Below are positions 1 through 7,530 of a DNA stretch of 15,977 bases, in pieces; the first letter of the stretch is position 1; the number at the start of each line of letters is the position of its first letter. The notes beneath the pieces are model-generated. The model searched no databases. It saw nothing but the letters and a program-made list of their open reading frames with translations, and had not been told where the DNA came from. The stretch comes from Bacteroidia bacterium (GTDB lineage: Bacteria > Bacteroidota > Bacteroidia > AKYH767-A > OLB10): positions 1 to 15,977 of the forward strand of contig JANWID010000070.1 of the NCBI GenBank assembly GCA_025450095.1, read 5' to 3'. Made by a program: the position numbers and the translations under genes.

Positions 1-2086
1 CAGCAGAGGCACTTGTATATGGAGGTGTTGCGGATGAATACACCAACTGATTATCTTTCACAAACCGAACCGTTCCCGATGTAGTAACCGTGCCAGTATT
101 GTGAAACGTGATCCAGTAATTTATGTAGTTATTGCATCGGGGAATACCACTTGCCAGGGTTGTATTGACCTCATATACCAGGTTAGAGGGGTACAAACCA
201 AAATCAAGATTTGAAATTAATCCGGTATCGGTTAATATAGTATACGAAGAGGAATCCGTAGTGATAATCCAGTTCGCTGATAAACCCGGATTAATAGTTT
301 TCAATCCCGAATCGGTTGTCATAAGATAGTTGCCGGCACTGTTCGTATAATATGTCAGATTATCCGGCGACAGATACAATGGAAATCCGGTCAGACCAAA
401 ATCACTCCCATCGTTGATTCCATTCTGATTCTGGTCATAAAAAATATTTCCAGCCAGCTGGCAAAAATTATATGGAATGACGGTAATTCCCGAGAACAAA
501 ACCTGGGGATCTTCTTCAAAATACATGATGTCGTTTATTCCGTATGGATCATCCAGGTTCACCGATATTCCAGGTTCAAAATCTACCTGACATACGAAAT
601 GCATGTTAGGTCCGACATTACGCGCCAGCGATGGATAAACGGATTCCATAAAATCATCAGGGTTAATTCTGACAGGTAACGACCAGCTATTCCCGTTATC
701 AGGTGAAACCAAGGCATACAGGTTCCTGTATGATTGCTCCATTGAAGGATCCGGATTTCCATTAGTAGTATTTTCAACAACACCGGAATAAATAACAAAA
801 ATATTTTGTCCTCCATCAATTCCCGCAGAAGGAAAGGAAGTGAGTGATGCCGGATAACCGGATATTCCATTAGGAAAGAACAAATCCCCGTCTCCATCAA
901 TATCTTCAGTTACTGCAATTATAACAGGTGAGCCCGCGTAACTTTCATTCCAGTATAAGAGTCCGTCAGTACTTTTGAAATATGCAAAATTAGTGCTGCC
1001 GATACTATCCTGATATACCCTCATCCGTCCGGACCATGTATGAACCTGATTGTAGTTATCAATTAATACAGTTAGGGAACCATCGATAAAATCTATTGTA
1101 TCTGCTACCGAGTCACCATTAACATCTGTTGTCATTGCTTCAGGAGAATAAACCGGAATCGGGAACGGAAATATTACTGTGCGGGTCCAGTTGCTGCCAT
1201 TATCAATCGATTTCCATAATACCCAGTCATTGTGCATGGAACCCTGCACAATTGCAACAGTATTACCTTTAACATCGATCGTATAGGAGTCTGCTTTCAT
1301 AGAAGCGTAATGTACATCATCAACCAGCGGAAGCGCAGCGTGTATAATATCCCAGGTGAGTCCTCCATCCTGTGAACGGCTGTAGGTTAAAGCGCCATCG
1401 ATATTATTACATAATGTTCCGCCATTTGAAACAGGTTGTGTCAGTGCAATCACATGCAGAGTTTGGCCATTAGCACCGCCTACGCGCATACGTGGCCAGA
1501 GTAACCGGTTTCCTCCCGGATGTGGAGGCATTACCGAACGCGTCCAGTTTCCGGTACCGGCAGGGGAACGTGTCATCAATACCAGGTTATCTGATGAGCT
1601 GAGTTTATTATGACCAAGAATATATTCTGTGTTGCTACTACCGATATCAATAGTTGACCAGCTGAGAGTGTCGATTGTAGTAGTAGGCATAGCTCCCCAA
1701 CCGGCACCGTCGTAAAAATTGTAAGCCGTTCCCCGGTCGGAAAAAGTTCCAAATTGTGCGCTGTAAGTCCAGGTTGTTCCTATTTTTCCGAATTGTTGAT
1801 AGATCCTGTTGCAAACTGAAGCGTTGGTTTGCATGTCATAGGTTGTGGTTCCAATCTGAACCTGAACCGATGCGCTGTTTAAATTATCTGGATTTCGCTG
1901 CTGAGTCCCTTCTTCACCCGGGGAAATAGTTTCATCCCCTGTAAGGCTTTTTTGAAGAAACGTAGGTTTGTTTGCAACGGTGCTCTTTAAAGGAAGCGGT
2001 TTGAGACCTTTAAAACCTGTGGTTTGAGCCTGAGAAATTGATGACAACAAAAATGAAATGAATAAGAATTGTAGAATTTTTTTCAT
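1..2086 (-). CDS. Secreted Asp-box (BNR/sialidase-like) protein with SdrD-B-like domain, 3' end cut by window
   Basis: I translated this reading frame by hand: 695 codons from the ATG at 2086 to the window edge with no stop, so the C-terminus is missing. Residues 1-20 form a signal peptide (MKKILQFLFISF..., cleavage near SQA-Q). Asp-box motifs (S-x-D-x-G-x-x-W) occur at about 238-245, 293-300 and 461-468, with a degenerate one at 372-379, which suggests a beta-propeller of the sialidase/BNR type. Asp-rich, calcium-type stretches lie at 321-329 and 395-401 (DIDGDGD). Residues 546-632 resemble an SdrD B-like/Cna-B-like domain (GNIFYDQNQNGINDG ... LDFGLYPS). Residues from about 635 look like the start of a conserved-repeat (DUF11-like) domain. 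Enzyme activity is not shown: Asp boxes mark a fold, not a reaction. In Bacteroidota such proteins commonly end in a type IX sorting domain; here that would lie beyond the window. It appears monocistronic. Confidence 0.88.
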   Translation of the reverse strand, partial: MKKILQFLFISFLLSSISQAQTTGFKGLKPLPLKSTVANKPTFLQKSLTGDETISPGEEGTQQRNPDNLNSASVQVQIGTTTYDMQTNASVCNRIYQQFGKIGTTWTYSAQFGTFSDRGTAYNFYDGAGWGAMPTTTIDTLSWSTIDIGSSNTEYILGHNKLSSSDNLVLMTRSPAGTGNWTRSVMPPHPGGNRLLWPRMRVGGANGQTLHVIALTQPVSNGGTLCNNIDGALTYSRSQDGGLTWDIIHAALPLVDDVHYASMKADSYTIDVKGNTVAIVQGSMHNDWVLWKSIDNGSNWTRTVIFPFPIPVYSPEAMTTDVNGDSVADTIDFIDGSLTVLIDNYNQVHTWSGRMRVYQDSIGSTNFAYFKSTDGLLYWNESYAGSPVIIAVTEDIDGDGDLFFPNGISGYPASLTSFPSAGIDGGQNIFVIYSGVVENTTNGNPDPSMEQSYRNLYALVSPDNGNSWSLPVRINPDDFMESVYPSLARNVGPNMHFVCQVDFEPGISVNLDDPYGINDIMYFEEDPQVLFSGITVIPYNFCQLAGNIFYDQNQNGINDGSDFGLTGFPLYLSPDNLTYYTNSAGNYLMTTDSGLKTINPGLSANWIITTDSSSYTILTDTGLISNLDFGLYPSNLVYEVNTTLASGIPRCNNYINYWITFHNTGTVTTSGTVRFVKDNQLVYSSATPPYTSASA

Positions 2087-2190
2087 TATTAAAATGTTTT
2101 AGAAAATGGTTAAAAATATGTGAGTTAAGAACTGGCACCCCTAATGAAGACGTAATAAAGTTATGCCTCCGGAATCATAAAAACAAACCA

Positions 2191-2229
2191 AAAAATCCGG
2201 ATTATTATGTTTCAGACGAATAATTCCGG
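2191..2229 (-). terminator. Candidate minus-strand hairpin terminator
   Basis: Arms CCGGATTATT (2197-2206) and AATAATTCCGG (2219-2229) pair over 10 bp with one bulged T (2224) and a 12-nt loop. On the minus strand the hairpin is followed by a run of six T (2191-2196 read in reverse). It would be a second terminator behind the cupin gene, or a leader hairpin of the gene starting at 2086. Confidence 0.45.
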
Positions 2230-2249
2230 GTCTTAGCTGCATGTATATT

Positions 2250-2310
2250 AAAAAAAGCCGGCCCGGATGTACCTGTGATGAGGGAGGTTCACAGAATACA
2301 ATCGGGCCGG
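2250..2310 (-). terminator. Long imperfect hairpin terminator behind the cupin gene
   Basis: The outer stem CCGGCCCG (2258-2265) / CGGGCCGG (2303-2310) is a perfect 8 bp. Inside it, TGTA (2268-2271) pairs with TACA (2297-2300), and CTGTGA (2273-2278) pairs with TCACAG (2289-2294), leaving a 10-nt loop. On the minus strand the stem is followed by seven T and AT-rich sequence, as in a rho-independent terminator for the gene at 2408-2800. A shorter T run (2313-2317) follows on the plus side. Confidence 0.65.
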
Positions 2311-2340
2311 AAGTTTTTACTTTAAATCCTTAAATCCTTA

Positions 2341-2360
2341 ATAATCTGTTACCAGATTAT
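2341..2360. other. Perfect 8-bp inverted repeat
   Basis: ATAATCTG (2341-2348) and CAGATTAT (2353-2360) are exact reverse complements with a 4-nt loop. It lies 48 bp past the cupin stop codon. It has no T tract of its own, so it is either the first part of a compound 3' end or a binding site. Two copies of TAAATCCT stand next to it (2323-2338). Confidence 0.35.
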
Positions 2361-2407
2361 GTATGATTTTATATGAATGAAATATTTTTGTTAAGCCACG
2401 TAAAAAA

Positions 2408-2800
2408 TTATTTAGCGTTAGCTTTTCCGTTCTGCATATATGGATGTTCTTTCAACTCGATGATCAGGAATTTCGCAGTTTTCTTACCAGCGTTTTCAGT
2501 GAAATGCGGACCTTCAGGTCCACTGTAACCATTTCCACCGGCATCTAATTCATAACTTTCTGTTTTACCATCGGTGAAATGAACTTTCAGGTTGCAGGGT
2601 GTAAGTGCGTAGAAAAAATGCGCGGGATGAGTATGTACATCCGTTTTTTGTCCGGGAGCCAGTGAAACTTCCGCAGCTGTAATGAATGTGGTATCGGAGA
2701 GGAGCTTCAGGAATGCTTTGTCCATTTTTTTATCCTGTGCAATTGATGTGATTGAGTAAGCTGATAGCAGGAACATCAGGCAGATGATTTTTGTTTTCAT
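2408..2800 (-). CDS. Small exported cupin-domain protein
   Basis: 130 residues from the ATG at 2800. An upstream in-frame ATG at 2857 would add 19 residues before a typical signal peptide (MKTKIICLMFLLSAYSITSIAQ), so the internal start is preferred. Residues 48-75 match cupin motif 1: a Gly-containing turn (APGQKTDVHTH) with metal-type His56 and His58, then His61. Motif 2 is weaker, around G95-H99 (GPEGPHF) and the strand FLIIELK (111-117). The family is a single-domain beta-barrel that usually binds a divalent metal; the substrate cannot be told from sequence. The leader implies export to the periplasm, or lipid-free secretion. Terminator-like hairpins follow it and the repeat-filled gap precedes it, so it seems to be a single-gene unit. 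No function beyond the fold can be claimed. Confidence 0.8.
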   Translation of the reverse strand: MKTKIICLMFLLSAYSITSIAQDKKMDKAFLKLLSDTTFITAAEVSLAPGQKTDVHTHPAHFFYALTPCNLKVHFTDGKTESYELDAGGNGYSGPEGPHFTENAGKKTAKFLIIELKEHPYMQNGKANAK

Positions 2801-2925
2801 GATGGGTTGATTTATGAATTCAAATTTCAGATTGCCGGCTTGCAGGTACAATGCCATATGTATGGGAATTTTACCAGGCTGTCACTTCTATATGGTTATG
2901 TTGATTAACACAGTTTCAAAAAAAT

Positions 2926-2983
2926 GGTAAACGGCTTTACTAATTGCATACGAAATTCCGCCCGCGATTAAATTTCGTTTTTT
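2926..2983 (+). repeat. 58-bp direct repeat, copy A (hairpin plus T tract)
   Basis: It matches 3082-3139 at a constant offset of 156 bp with only four differences (2932, 2934, 2943, 2947); the last 36 bp are identical. Each copy contains ACGAAATT (2950-2957) pairing with AATTTCGT (2971-2978), with T from 2978 to 2983, so it looks like a plus-strand terminator, although no plus-strand gene precedes it. Confidence 0.85.
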
Positions 2984-3054
2984 AATTTTTATATGTGGAT
3001 GTGCTTTGCTTACATCAACTACTTAAAGGCGGATCGAAGATCCTCACATTTTTT

Positions 3055-3079
3055 CGCCCGGGATTGCAAATCCCGGGCG
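3055..3079. repeat. 11-bp perfect palindrome with GCA loop
   Basis: CGCCCGGGATT (3055-3065) and AATCCCGGGCG (3069-3079) are exact reverse complements around a 3-nt loop. On the plus strand the T run comes before the stem, so it is not a standard terminator on either strand. It resembles a REP-type extragenic palindrome and lies between the two copies of the 58-bp repeat. Confidence 0.75.
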
Positions 3080-3081
3080 GC

Positions 3082-3139
3082 GGTAAATGACTTTACTATT
3101 TGTATACGAAATTCCGCCCGCGATTAAATTTCGTTTTTT
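3082..3139 (+). repeat. 58-bp direct repeat, copy B
   Basis: Second copy of the element at 2926-2983, with 54 of 58 bases identical. Its stem is ACGAAATT (3106-3113) / AATTTCGT (3127-3134), with T from 3134 to 3139. All four differences lie in the first 22 bases, outside the hairpin, which suggests recent duplication or constraint on the hairpin half. Confidence 0.85.
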
Positions 3140-3179
3140 CATTTGCTTTTTGTGCGGGCGACATTGTTATTGTTTTTTT

Positions 3180-3213
3180 CCCCGGGTAAGGAGCGCAGCG
3201 ACACAACCCGGGG
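3180..3213. repeat. CCCGGG palindrome with purine-rich loop
   Basis: CCCCGGGT (3180-3187) pairs with ACCCGGGG (3206-3213); the 18-nt loop contains GGAGCGCAGCG. Eight bp of perfect stem, preceded on the plus strand by a run of seven T (3173-3179). The CCCGGG core is shared with the palindrome at 3055-3079. Confidence 0.6.
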
Positions 3214-3250
3214 TTACCAAGATGTCACCCCTCTGGAGTGATCGCACTTG

Positions 3251-3327
3251 ACTGGCGACTGCTTACTGCTTGCTGCTTACTGGCGACTGCTGACTGACGA
3301 CTGCTGACTGGCTACTGCCAACTACTT
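3251..3327. repeat. Tandem heptamer array, 11 units, consensus near ACTGCTK
   Basis: From 3251 the sequence divides into eleven 7-base units without a slip: actggcg, actgctt, actgctt, gctgctt, actggcg, actgctg, actgacg, actgctg, actggct, actgcca, actactt. All but the fourth begin with ACT. The last unit contains the TAG stop (3322-3324 on the minus strand) of the response regulator, so the array abuts and enters that coding sequence. Confidence 0.85.
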
Positions 3328-3957
3328 CGCATTCCGAAAATATTTTTCAGCTGCTTCTGTGGCGGAATGAACATGCAGCTTTTCATATATGCGCTTGATA
3401 TGAGAGCGGACGGTTTCCAAGGTGATACCTAATTTTTCAGCGATCATTTTATAGCTATGACCACTTACCAGCAATTGCAAAACATCCTGTTCACGTGGGG
3501 CAAGCCGGCTGATCTCATCATTTGAAGATGGAGTTCGTGGAAAAAGTCCCAGTATTTTTTTTGCAATCGATGAAGTCAGGGGTGCACCACCCTGCAACAC
3601 TTCATCAATAGCATCTGTGATTCGTTCATGGGGTGTTCCTTTCAGCAGGTAACCGGATGCGCCCGCACAGATGGCTTCAAAAACAGAATCATTATCTTCA
3701 AATACAGTGAGCATGATGACCTGTACCTCCGGGTATTTTTTCTTTATGATCTTTAATCCATCCAGTCCGTTAGTCCCCGACATTTCAATATCCATCAGTA
3801 CAACATCAGGCTTAAGTGTTTCCATATCGAGCGAAACATGATCGCAATTCGGGAATGCTCCTTTGAGCCGGTGATGTTCCGATGAGTTAATCAACTCACT
3901 AATGCTCTCACGCAGAAAAACATTATCCTCGTACACAATTACATCGGTTCTTTTCAT
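3322..3957 (-). CDS. NarL/FixJ-family response regulator (receiver + LuxR-type HTH)
   Basis: 211 residues, the usual length for the family. The N-terminal receiver (about 4-120) has the acidic pair E10/D11, the phosphoacceptor D56 in VVLMDIEMSGTNG, the switch Thr84 (IMLTVFE) and Lys106 (GYLLKG). The C-terminal LuxR-type helix-turn-helix (about 150-207) has the hallmark run LAPREQDVLQLL, the recognition region ITLETVRSHIKRIYEKL and a closing HSATEAAEKY. It should bind DNA as a dimer when phosphorylated. It starts 45 bp past the stop of the propeller kinase on the same strand, so the two almost certainly form a cognate pair: the kinase's HisKA_3 type (DHp domain of the NarX/DesK class) is the usual partner of NarL-type regulators. 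Its stop codon lies inside a tandem heptamer array, so its last codons border repeat sequence. Target genes are not visible in the sequence. Confidence 0.95.
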   Translation of the reverse strand: MKRTDVIVYEDNVFLRESISELINSSEHHRLKGAFPNCDHVSLDMETLKPDVVLMDIEMSGTNGLDGLKIIKKKYPEVQVIMLTVFEDNDSVFEAICAGASGYLLKGTPHERITDAIDEVLQGGAPLTSSIAKKILGLFPRTPSSNDEISRLAPREQDVLQLLVSGHSYKMIAEKLGITLETVRSHIKRIYEKLHVHSATEAAEKYFRNAK

Positions 3958-4002
3958 ATTGTTTCAAAATTAAAAATGCATCACCATATTACCATCCCAT
4001 AA

Positions 4003-7000
4003 TTATGGGGATATTGGAAATTTCAATTCAATGGTGGTTCCTGTTCCGGGCGCTGTTCTGATATCGAGAGAACCACGCAAAGTAACTGAACGTGCTTTCA
4101 TATTTTTTAAGCCATTGCCGCCTGTACCTGTAGTTTCAGTGATTCCTTTTCCGTTATCACTGACTTCCAGCTGAAGTATTTTATTTCTGCAATTCAGGCT
4201 GATCTCGACCCTGGTTGCCCCGGAATACTTTGCAAGATTATTTACAGCTTCTTTGAATATCAGATAAAAATCCTTTCGTTTTTCTATCGGGATACTGATC
4301 CTCGAGCAGGCTTCATCCATATTCAGGGTAAATTCGATCCCGGCGGCTTCCAGTATTCCGGAAGCATATTGCCGCATCTTCGAAAAAACCATGTCCATTT
4401 TATCATTTTCGGGATTTACTGACCAGACAATATCATTCATCAGTTCCATAGCCAGTCCTGAAGCTGAAGAAATTGTCCTGAGTTGCTCGGACGTTTTCTG
4501 AAGACCATATTGTTTTTTCGCCGCCATGCTGCTGATCATGTTAATGCTGCTTAGCGTGGAACCGATATCATCATGCAGGTCGCGTGAAATACGCATACGT
4601 ATATGCTGCAACCTCATGAGCTGTTTCACACGAACTCTGTAAATGCCGAAGAGCACCGCACCGGCTGCGATGAAGCACAATAAATAAAACCACCATGTTT
4701 TCCAGAAAGGTGGCGCCACCGAAATTCGTATAGACGCACCCGTTTCATTCCATATTCCATCGTTGTTGGCAGCACGGACCCGGAACAAATAATTGCCGCC
4801 AGGCAGATTGGTATAAGTAGCTGATTGGTGACTGCCACTGGGAATCCAGCTTTCATCAAATCCTTCCAATTGGTATTCATATCGGTTCAGAAAGGAATTT
4901 GTGAAATTCATTGCTGCGAATTCAAAAGTGATCATGCTCTGCCGGTATGATAGTTTCAGTGGAGCAGGAGTTCCACCAGTCCTGGCGAGTGGCAGCGTTT
5001 CATCAAAAATCCGTATCCCGGTTATTGCAATTGGTGGTGGCCTTTTGTTCATTTTTAACTGCTCCGGGCGGCAATAATTGATACTTCCGGAAGATCCGAA
5101 AAACAGAACTCCTCCTGATTTATAAACTGCGCCATCCATACGATTGGAACCCAGCCCGTCATTCGTAAAAAAATTTTTAAAAGTCTTTTTTATTGGATCA
5201 TAACGGCACAGTCCATTGGCTGTCCCGAACCAAAGGCTTCCCTGATCATCATAGCTGATGGAATAAACGATATTATTGCTGAGGCCGTCTTCTGTAGTCA
5301 GCGTTTTCATTTTCCTGGTAACAGGATCCATTTTGGCAATACCGTTTTCAGTTGCGATCCATAATTGATTTTGCGCATCTTCATAAAGATCAAAAATTCC
5401 ATTGTCGGGAAGTGCATCCGGATCGTCACGGCGACTCATGAAGAACAGGAATTCTCCCGTCTCAGGATTGAGCCTGCACAAGCCGTTGTTTTGAGTTCCC
5501 AGCCAGATCATATCATCATGATCAACGATCATTGAGAAAATGAAATTATCAGGAAGCGACCTGGGATTTCCCTGCAGGTATCTCCAGGAGGAAATTTTAT
5601 CAGCGTGTTCATCATAACAATATAATCCGTTGCCAGAAGTTGAAAGCCAGATTTTCCCTTTTTTGTCCTGCACAAAACCATTTACCGAAACCGGATTCAT
5701 ATTATTCGGGAAGGAAACTTTCTGAAATGATTTTGTAACCGGATTGAAAATGCAGGCCCCCGTACGACTTCCGATCCATAACCGGTTTTGATTGTCATAA
5801 TAAATAGCCCTGACATTATTATCTGCAAGGGAATTTGTATCGGTAGTATCATTCCTGTAGACTTCAAATTCCGTTGTTTCCCTGTTATAGTGGAGTAGCC
5901 CGATACCCGAAACTGTAACCCACATCCATTTACCTGTTGAATCATGCCGATCAATGGAGATCGCAGAAGGGGTTCGGTAAATACTGAATTCACCGGGTAC
6001 TTTTGGGAGTGCGACATTGGAGAACTGCCGTGTAAGCGGATCAAATTTATCGAGTCCGCTTTCATGCCCTATCCAGGTGATGCCTGTTTCATCGGTAAAC
6101 ATTACATTAATATAGTCGTTACCGATACTGCCGGGTACAGCAGGATCATGCTGCATGTGTGCTGAAAATTTCTGTTGATCCATTTCGCACAGGCTGATGC
6201 CGTTACCATATGAACCTGTCCAGATTCTTCCCAGGTTATCTTTCGTAACACTTTTTATAATATACTTCCGGGGATCAGAGGAAATACTATCTGGTACCGG
6301 AATATTAAACAATGTCTCATTTTGAATGTAAAGAAGTTGAACACCGCCATACCAGGTAGGCACCAGCATGGTATCGCCTTTATAAGGAAATACCGACTGA
6401 CAGCTAACATTGAGTTTGCCGGCAATCGTAAACGGGGTCTGCAATTCGTTATGGATAAATTTACCGGTCTGTTCATAGAATACATATAAACCTATATTGG
6501 TGCCGATCCATAATCGTTTTTGGGAATCAAAAAGAAGGTTTTTTATTATCAGGTTATCAGGTTTTCCAGGAATGTCGAAGCTGATAATTTCGCCGGTGCT
6601 TTTAATTCTGTAAAAATGAGTCCGGGTTGCAAACCATATTTCTTTTTGTGACGATTCCGTTATTGCATATACCCGGTGCCGGTCGATCTTTTCAAGTGCG
6701 AAATCGAACCGAAACCTTCGAAAAACATCGGATGCAAAATCGTAGTAACAAAGTCCGCCGTTAGTTGCCGCCCAGATATTGCCATTATGATCGGTATACA
6801 GGCAATTGATGATATTGTTTGGTATGGATAAAGAGTCATTCCGTTTGTTCCGGTACGATGTAAAATTTTTCCCGTCAAAACGAATCAGACCATCGGAACT
6901 ACCGAGCCATAAAAAACCATCTTTTCCTTTAACAATATTTTCTACAGCTGCAGAAAGTCCCTGTTCGTAGCCAAAATGCTCAAATACGAAAACAGGGGAC

Positions 7001-7059
7001 TGGCCTGCAACAGGAAGTGCGAACAGCCAGGTAAAAATCCCCAGGGCAAACCGTTTCAT
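4003..7059 (-). CDS. Two-component regulator-propeller sensor histidine kinase (Reg_prop, Y_Y_Y, HisKA_3, HATPase)
   Basis: 1018 residues from the ATG at 7059, chosen because a signal peptide begins there (MKRFALGIFTWLFALPVAGQ). An upstream ATG at 7125 would put 22 unlikely residues before it. Residues 20-715 carry about 14 propeller units of the form xWxGTxxGLxxFD, enough for two seven-bladed periplasmic propellers. A Y_Y_Y domain follows (about 720-787, YEYQLEGFDESW), then one membrane helix (789-809). In the cytoplasm, the HisKA_3 dimerisation helix has His829 in RDLHDDIGSTL; the HATPase domain shows the N box EAVNN (940-941) and the G1 box DNGKG (968-972). Unlike Bacteroides hybrid (HTCS) sensors there is no fused receiver or AraC domain; the output is the separate regulator 45 bp downstream. 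The ligand is unknown: such propellers often sense glycans, but no SusC/SusD genes are in view. It probably heads the two-gene operon. Confidence 0.94.
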   Translation of the reverse strand: MKRFALGIFTWLFALPVAGQSPVFVFEHFGYEQGLSAAVENIVKGKDGFLWLGSSDGLIRFDGKNFTSYRNKRNDSLSIPNNIINCLYTDHNGNIWAATNGGLCYYDFASDVFRRFRFDFALEKIDRHRVYAITESSQKEIWFATRTHFYRIKSTGEIISFDIPGKPDNLIIKNLLFDSQKRLWIGTNIGLYVFYEQTGKFIHNELQTPFTIAGKLNVSCQSVFPYKGDTMLVPTWYGGVQLLYIQNETLFNIPVPDSISSDPRKYIIKSVTKDNLGRIWTGSYGNGISLCEMDQQKFSAHMQHDPAVPGSIGNDYINVMFTDETGITWIGHESGLDKFDPLTRQFSNVALPKVPGEFSIYRTPSAISIDRHDSTGKWMWVTVSGIGLLHYNRETTEFEVYRNDTTDTNSLADNNVRAIYYDNQNRLWIGSRTGACIFNPVTKSFQKVSFPNNMNPVSVNGFVQDKKGKIWLSTSGNGLYCYDEHADKISSWRYLQGNPRSLPDNFIFSMIVDHDDMIWLGTQNNGLCRLNPETGEFLFFMSRRDDPDALPDNGIFDLYEDAQNQLWIATENGIAKMDPVTRKMKTLTTEDGLSNNIVYSISYDDQGSLWFGTANGLCRYDPIKKTFKNFFTNDGLGSNRMDGAVYKSGGVLFFGSSGSINYCRPEQLKMNKRPPPIAITGIRIFDETLPLARTGGTPAPLKLSYRQSMITFEFAAMNFTNSFLNRYEYQLEGFDESWIPSGSHQSATYTNLPGGNYLFRVRAANNDGIWNETGASIRISVAPPFWKTWWFYLLCFIAAGAVLFGIYRVRVKQLMRLQHIRMRISRDLHDDIGSTLSSINMISSMAAKKQYGLQKTSEQLRTISSASGLAMELMNDIVWSVNPENDKMDMVFSKMRQYASGILEAAGIEFTLNMDEACSRISIPIEKRKDFYLIFKEAVNNLAKYSGATRVEISLNCRNKILQLEVSDNGKGITETTGTGGNGLKNMKARSVTLRGSLDIRTAPGTGTTIELKFPISP

Positions 7060-7530
7060 ATAATAAAAATAGGAAAACCACCGCATATATGAACATGAAA
7101 CCACCTTTAATTTCTCAAACCTCATCCCGGGAATAATTAACAGTTTTATAAAAGGAAAATGGAATCAACTTTAATTGGATTTCAAACACCGGTATTCCCG
7201 GTTACCGTCGAAACCAGAATCTGTAATCCCCGCCTGTGTCGGGCAGGCGTACATCCCTGCCTGCTGTCTGATAAGCATGGATTATTGTTGATACCAGTAT
7301 GTTTATTTATTCTATAATCGTTAAGGCATGCTGACGGCAGGCAGGCGCTTCCGCCGAGACTTGAATCTGTAATCCGTACCTTGGGTAAATTCAGAAACAT
7401 ATCAGGGAATGCAATTCCACATTTCATAAGAGGCTTATACGGTATTTCATTCTAAAATGCTGGAAATATGTATATGCGGGTGGTGGCATAGTGTTTGAAT
7501 TTTTAATTAGATATCAAACAATTATATCTC
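7060..7530. other. Non-coding gap between divergent genes
   Basis: No gene is supported. It must hold the promoters of the kinase (leftward) and the sugar-dehydrogenase-like gene (rightward), but no good match to the Bacteroidota -7/-33 consensus was found on either strand. The composite repeat element at 7217-7375 occupies the middle. Confidence 0.6.
7217..7375. repeat. Composite palindromic element bounded by 13-bp direct repeats
   Basis: GAATCTGTAATCC occurs exactly at 7217-7229 and 7363-7375. Between them are a hairpin CGCCTG/CAGGCG (7231-7236 with 7244-7249), a 13-bp inverted pair (CCTGCCTGCTGTC 7256-7268 with GACGGCAGGCAGG 7333-7345, one G-T pair) and GGCG/CGCC (7344-7347 with 7352-7355). 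It encodes no recognisable protein. The form recalls a small non-autonomous mobile or REP-like element, with the direct repeats as possible target duplications; this is inference. Confidence 0.55.

Larger units (their letters stand above)
2801..3321. other. Non-coding mosaic of repeats and palindromes
   Basis: No credible gene is seen here. The stretch holds the 5' leader of the cupin gene, a 58-bp duplicated element (2926-2983 and 3082-3139), a small palindrome GGATC-GAA-GATCC (3031-3043), two GC-rich palindromes (3055-3079 and 3180-3213) and a heptamer array (from 3251), each listed separately. Confidence 0.7.

Noticed and set aside
132..329. Plus-strand 65-residue open frame (also the minus-strand frame at 583-900)
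   Set aside because: Both lie inside the large minus-strand Asp-box gene, which has a signal peptide and clear motifs; they are shadows in other frames.
3965..3972. Bacteroidota -7 box (TAATTTTG on the minus strand) just before the NarL-type regulator
   Set aside because: It fits TAnnTTTG, but no TTG-type -33 box lies at the right distance, and the start site would fall at or inside the start codon. In a 45-bp intra-operon gap this is probably chance.
4003..7125. Earlier start of the propeller kinase at 7125
   Set aside because: It would place 22 residues in front of a clean signal peptide; the ATG at 7059 starts exactly at that peptide.
7182..7427. 81-residue minus-strand open frame
   Set aside because: It covers the composite palindromic element, with Cys/Arg-rich low-complexity translation. 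No start signal or family resemblance.
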